Below, one piece after another: positions 62,994 to 64,000 of a stretch of 64,000 nt of DNA. Below the pieces are notes generated by a model. The model saw nothing but the letters and a program-made list of their open reading frames with translations, did no database searches and was not told the DNA's origin. Within the stretch, counting starts at the first letter, position 1. Each line of letters opens with the position of its first letter. The position numbers and the translations under genes were made by a program. Source of the DNA: Rhodococcus sp. IEGM 1409 (GTDB lineage Bacteria > Actinomycetota > Actinomycetes > Mycobacteriales > Mycobacteriaceae); NCBI RefSeq assembly GCF_030056735.1, contig NZ_JASHKN010000016.1, forward strand, positions 38,840 through 102,839, in the 5' to 3' direction.

Positions 62994-63016
62994 TGCACTT
63001 ACGAAAAATAAGTGCA
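62994..63016. promoter_or_regulatory. Palindromic operator between HxlR and NmrA-type genes
   Basis: TGCACTTA (62994-63001), seven bases CGAAAAA, TAAGTGCA (63009-63016). The arms are perfect. It lies midway between the divergent starts at 62946 and 63065, as expected for an HxlR dimer site controlling both genes. Confidence 0.75.
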
Positions 63017-63064
63017 TGATGGTTGCAGAACGTATTTACATTTCAACCTGGATCGGGAGTTCGC

Positions 63065-63916
63065 ATGAGCATTGCAGTCACCGGCGCAACCGGAAACCTC
63101 GGACGACTTGTGGTCGAGTCGCTGATCGAGCGGGGTACCGCCGCGTCCGACATCGTCGCAGTGGTCCGCAATCCGCAGAAGGCGGAAAGCCTCGCGGCCC
63201 GCGGAGTAGTCGTACGCCAAGCGGACTACGCCGATGCCTCGGCATTGGATACCGCATTTGCGGGCGTCGACAAGCTGGTGCTGGTCTCGGGAAGTGAAGT
63301 GGGGTCACGACTTGGGCAACACATCAACATCATCGACGCGGCGAAGGCTGCCGGTGTCGGATTCATTGCCTACACGAGCATCTTGAATGCTCAGGACACT
63401 CCGATGAAGCTTGCTGCCGAGCACAAGGCGACCGAGGACGTGCTCACTCGGAGCGGTGTTCCGTTCGCACTGTTGCGCAACGGTTGGTACTGGGAGAACT
63501 TCACCAACGACCTTGCCGGTGTGATCGAACGCGGCGCACTCGTCGGCGCGGGAGCCGACGGAAAGATCGCCGCTGCGGCGCGTGCGGATTACGCCGACGC
63601 CGCCGCAGTAGTCGCGACCACCGATGGTCACGAGGGCGCAGTGTACGAGTTGGGCGGTGACGAGAGGCTCACCTACGCCGAATTGGCCGAGAAGATCAGC
63701 GAATTCGCAGGTAAGCCCGTCGTGTATCAGTTCGTGGACGAGCGGGCATACGAAGGCATTCTCGAGAGTGTCGGACTGCCGGCACCGGTTGCACAAATTT
63801 TCGCCGATTCCGATGCTGCAATTGCCAAGGGTGCGTTGGACACCGAGTCGGGTGACCTGCAGAAGTTGATCGGACGCAGCAGCACTCCGGTGGCTGAGGT
63901 CTTGAAGGAGGCGTAA
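63065..63916 (+). CDS. NmrA/QorB-type NAD(P)-dependent oxidoreductase
   Basis: ATG 63065 follows GATCGGGAGTTCGC. The 283-residue protein opens I-A-V-T-G-A-T-G-N-L-G-R-L (Rossmann GxxGxxG) and later has V-V-R-N-P-Q-K-A and F-A-L-L-R-N-G-W-Y-W-E-N, typical of QorB/YtfG quinone reductases. With the HxlR gene it matches the qorB-qorR arrangement: quinone or oxidant stress releases the repressor and induces the reductase. Confidence 0.85.
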   Translation: MSIAVTGATGNLGRLVVESLIERGTAASDIVAVVRNPQKAESLAARGVVVRQADYADASALDTAFAGVDKLVLVSGSEVGSRLGQHINIIDAAKAAGVGFIAYTSILNAQDTPMKLAAEHKATEDVLTRSGVPFALLRNGWYWENFTNDLAGVIERGALVGAGADGKIAAAARADYADAAAVVATTDGHEGAVYELGGDERLTYAELAEKISEFAGKPVVYQFVDERAYEGILESVGLPAPVAQIFADSDAAIAKGALDTESGDLQKLIGRSSTPVAEVLKEA

Positions 63917-63955
63917 CCGCCCGTGCGCCTTTCCAGTAGTGGGAACTACCTGTGA

Positions 63956-64000
63956 TGTGTCATGACGTAGTGGACACATATGTGTCAGGACATCGTGGAC
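63956..64000. repeat. Two direct repeats at the window edge
   Basis: TGTGTCATGACGTAGTGGAC (63956-63975) and TGTGTCAGGACATCGTGGAC (63981-64000) differ at four of 20 positions and are five bases apart. The middle forms a perfect 14-bp palindrome, GACACATATGTGTC. Such arrays often mark an insertion-sequence end or a regulator site, but the window stops here. Confidence 0.5.

Overview
The window comes from a high-GC actinobacterium with a mycolic-acid envelope, most likely Rhodococcus of the erythropolis/qingshengii type. The evidence is two Ag85-type mycolyltransferase paralogues, a WS/DGAT acyltransferase, a stand-alone groEL with a GGMGGMDF tail behind two CIRCE operators, PspC, PPK2 and dihydrolipoyl dehydrogenase. 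All assignments were read from the sequence without database searches.

Positions 1 to about 39.86 kb are most of a siphovirus-type prophage. The integrase, repressor and other attachment end must lie left of position 1. Rightward early genes (1-11.2 kb) overlap by a few bases and include a ParB-like protein, a possible sliding clamp, many small zinc-ribbon proteins, an HNH protein and a MerR-type excisionase candidate. A second HNH gene and a GC-rich palindromic gap (candidate packaging site) precede terminase. The head module (11.5-20.9 kb) holds terminase, portal, a MuF protein carrying a C-terminal EndoU-type toxin domain, its likely immunity gene, scaffold, capsid and connectors. The tail module (20.9-31.6 kb) holds the tail tube, -1 frameshifted chaperones, tape measure and minor tail proteins. 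Lysis and fibre genes (31.6-37.2 kb) include an M15 endolysin, a RyR-domain protein, a duplicated holin with a tape-measure-like tail, and a fibre with an SGNH hydrolase domain. A strong terminator separates these from four leftward genes (37.4-39.7 kb): two small envelope proteins, a DUF2637-HTH protein and a winged-helix protein.

The phage DNA stops inside an amino-acid permease gene, which has lost its first membrane segments. An inverted repeat sits at the join, so this is the probable right attachment site.

The rest (39.9-64 kb) is host chromosome: FAD amino-acid oxidoreductase and PucR regulator, HAD phosphatase, secreted DUF6764-like protein, heat-shock-controlled groEL with a tandem repeat array in its leader, a decayed DUF559-like gene, WS/DGAT, PspC, PPK2, soluble Ser/Thr kinase, a second amino-acid permease, alpha/beta hydrolase, prolyl oligopeptidase, tandem mycolyltransferases, M19 dipeptidase, lpd, a siderophore-binding lipoprotein, and a divergent HxlR/NmrA pair sharing a palindromic operator.

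The items most worth a second look are the MuF-EndoU toxin and immunity pair, the holin that shares a tape-measure motif, the interleaved inverted repeats before the tail chaperone gene, and the three-copy repeat before groEL.
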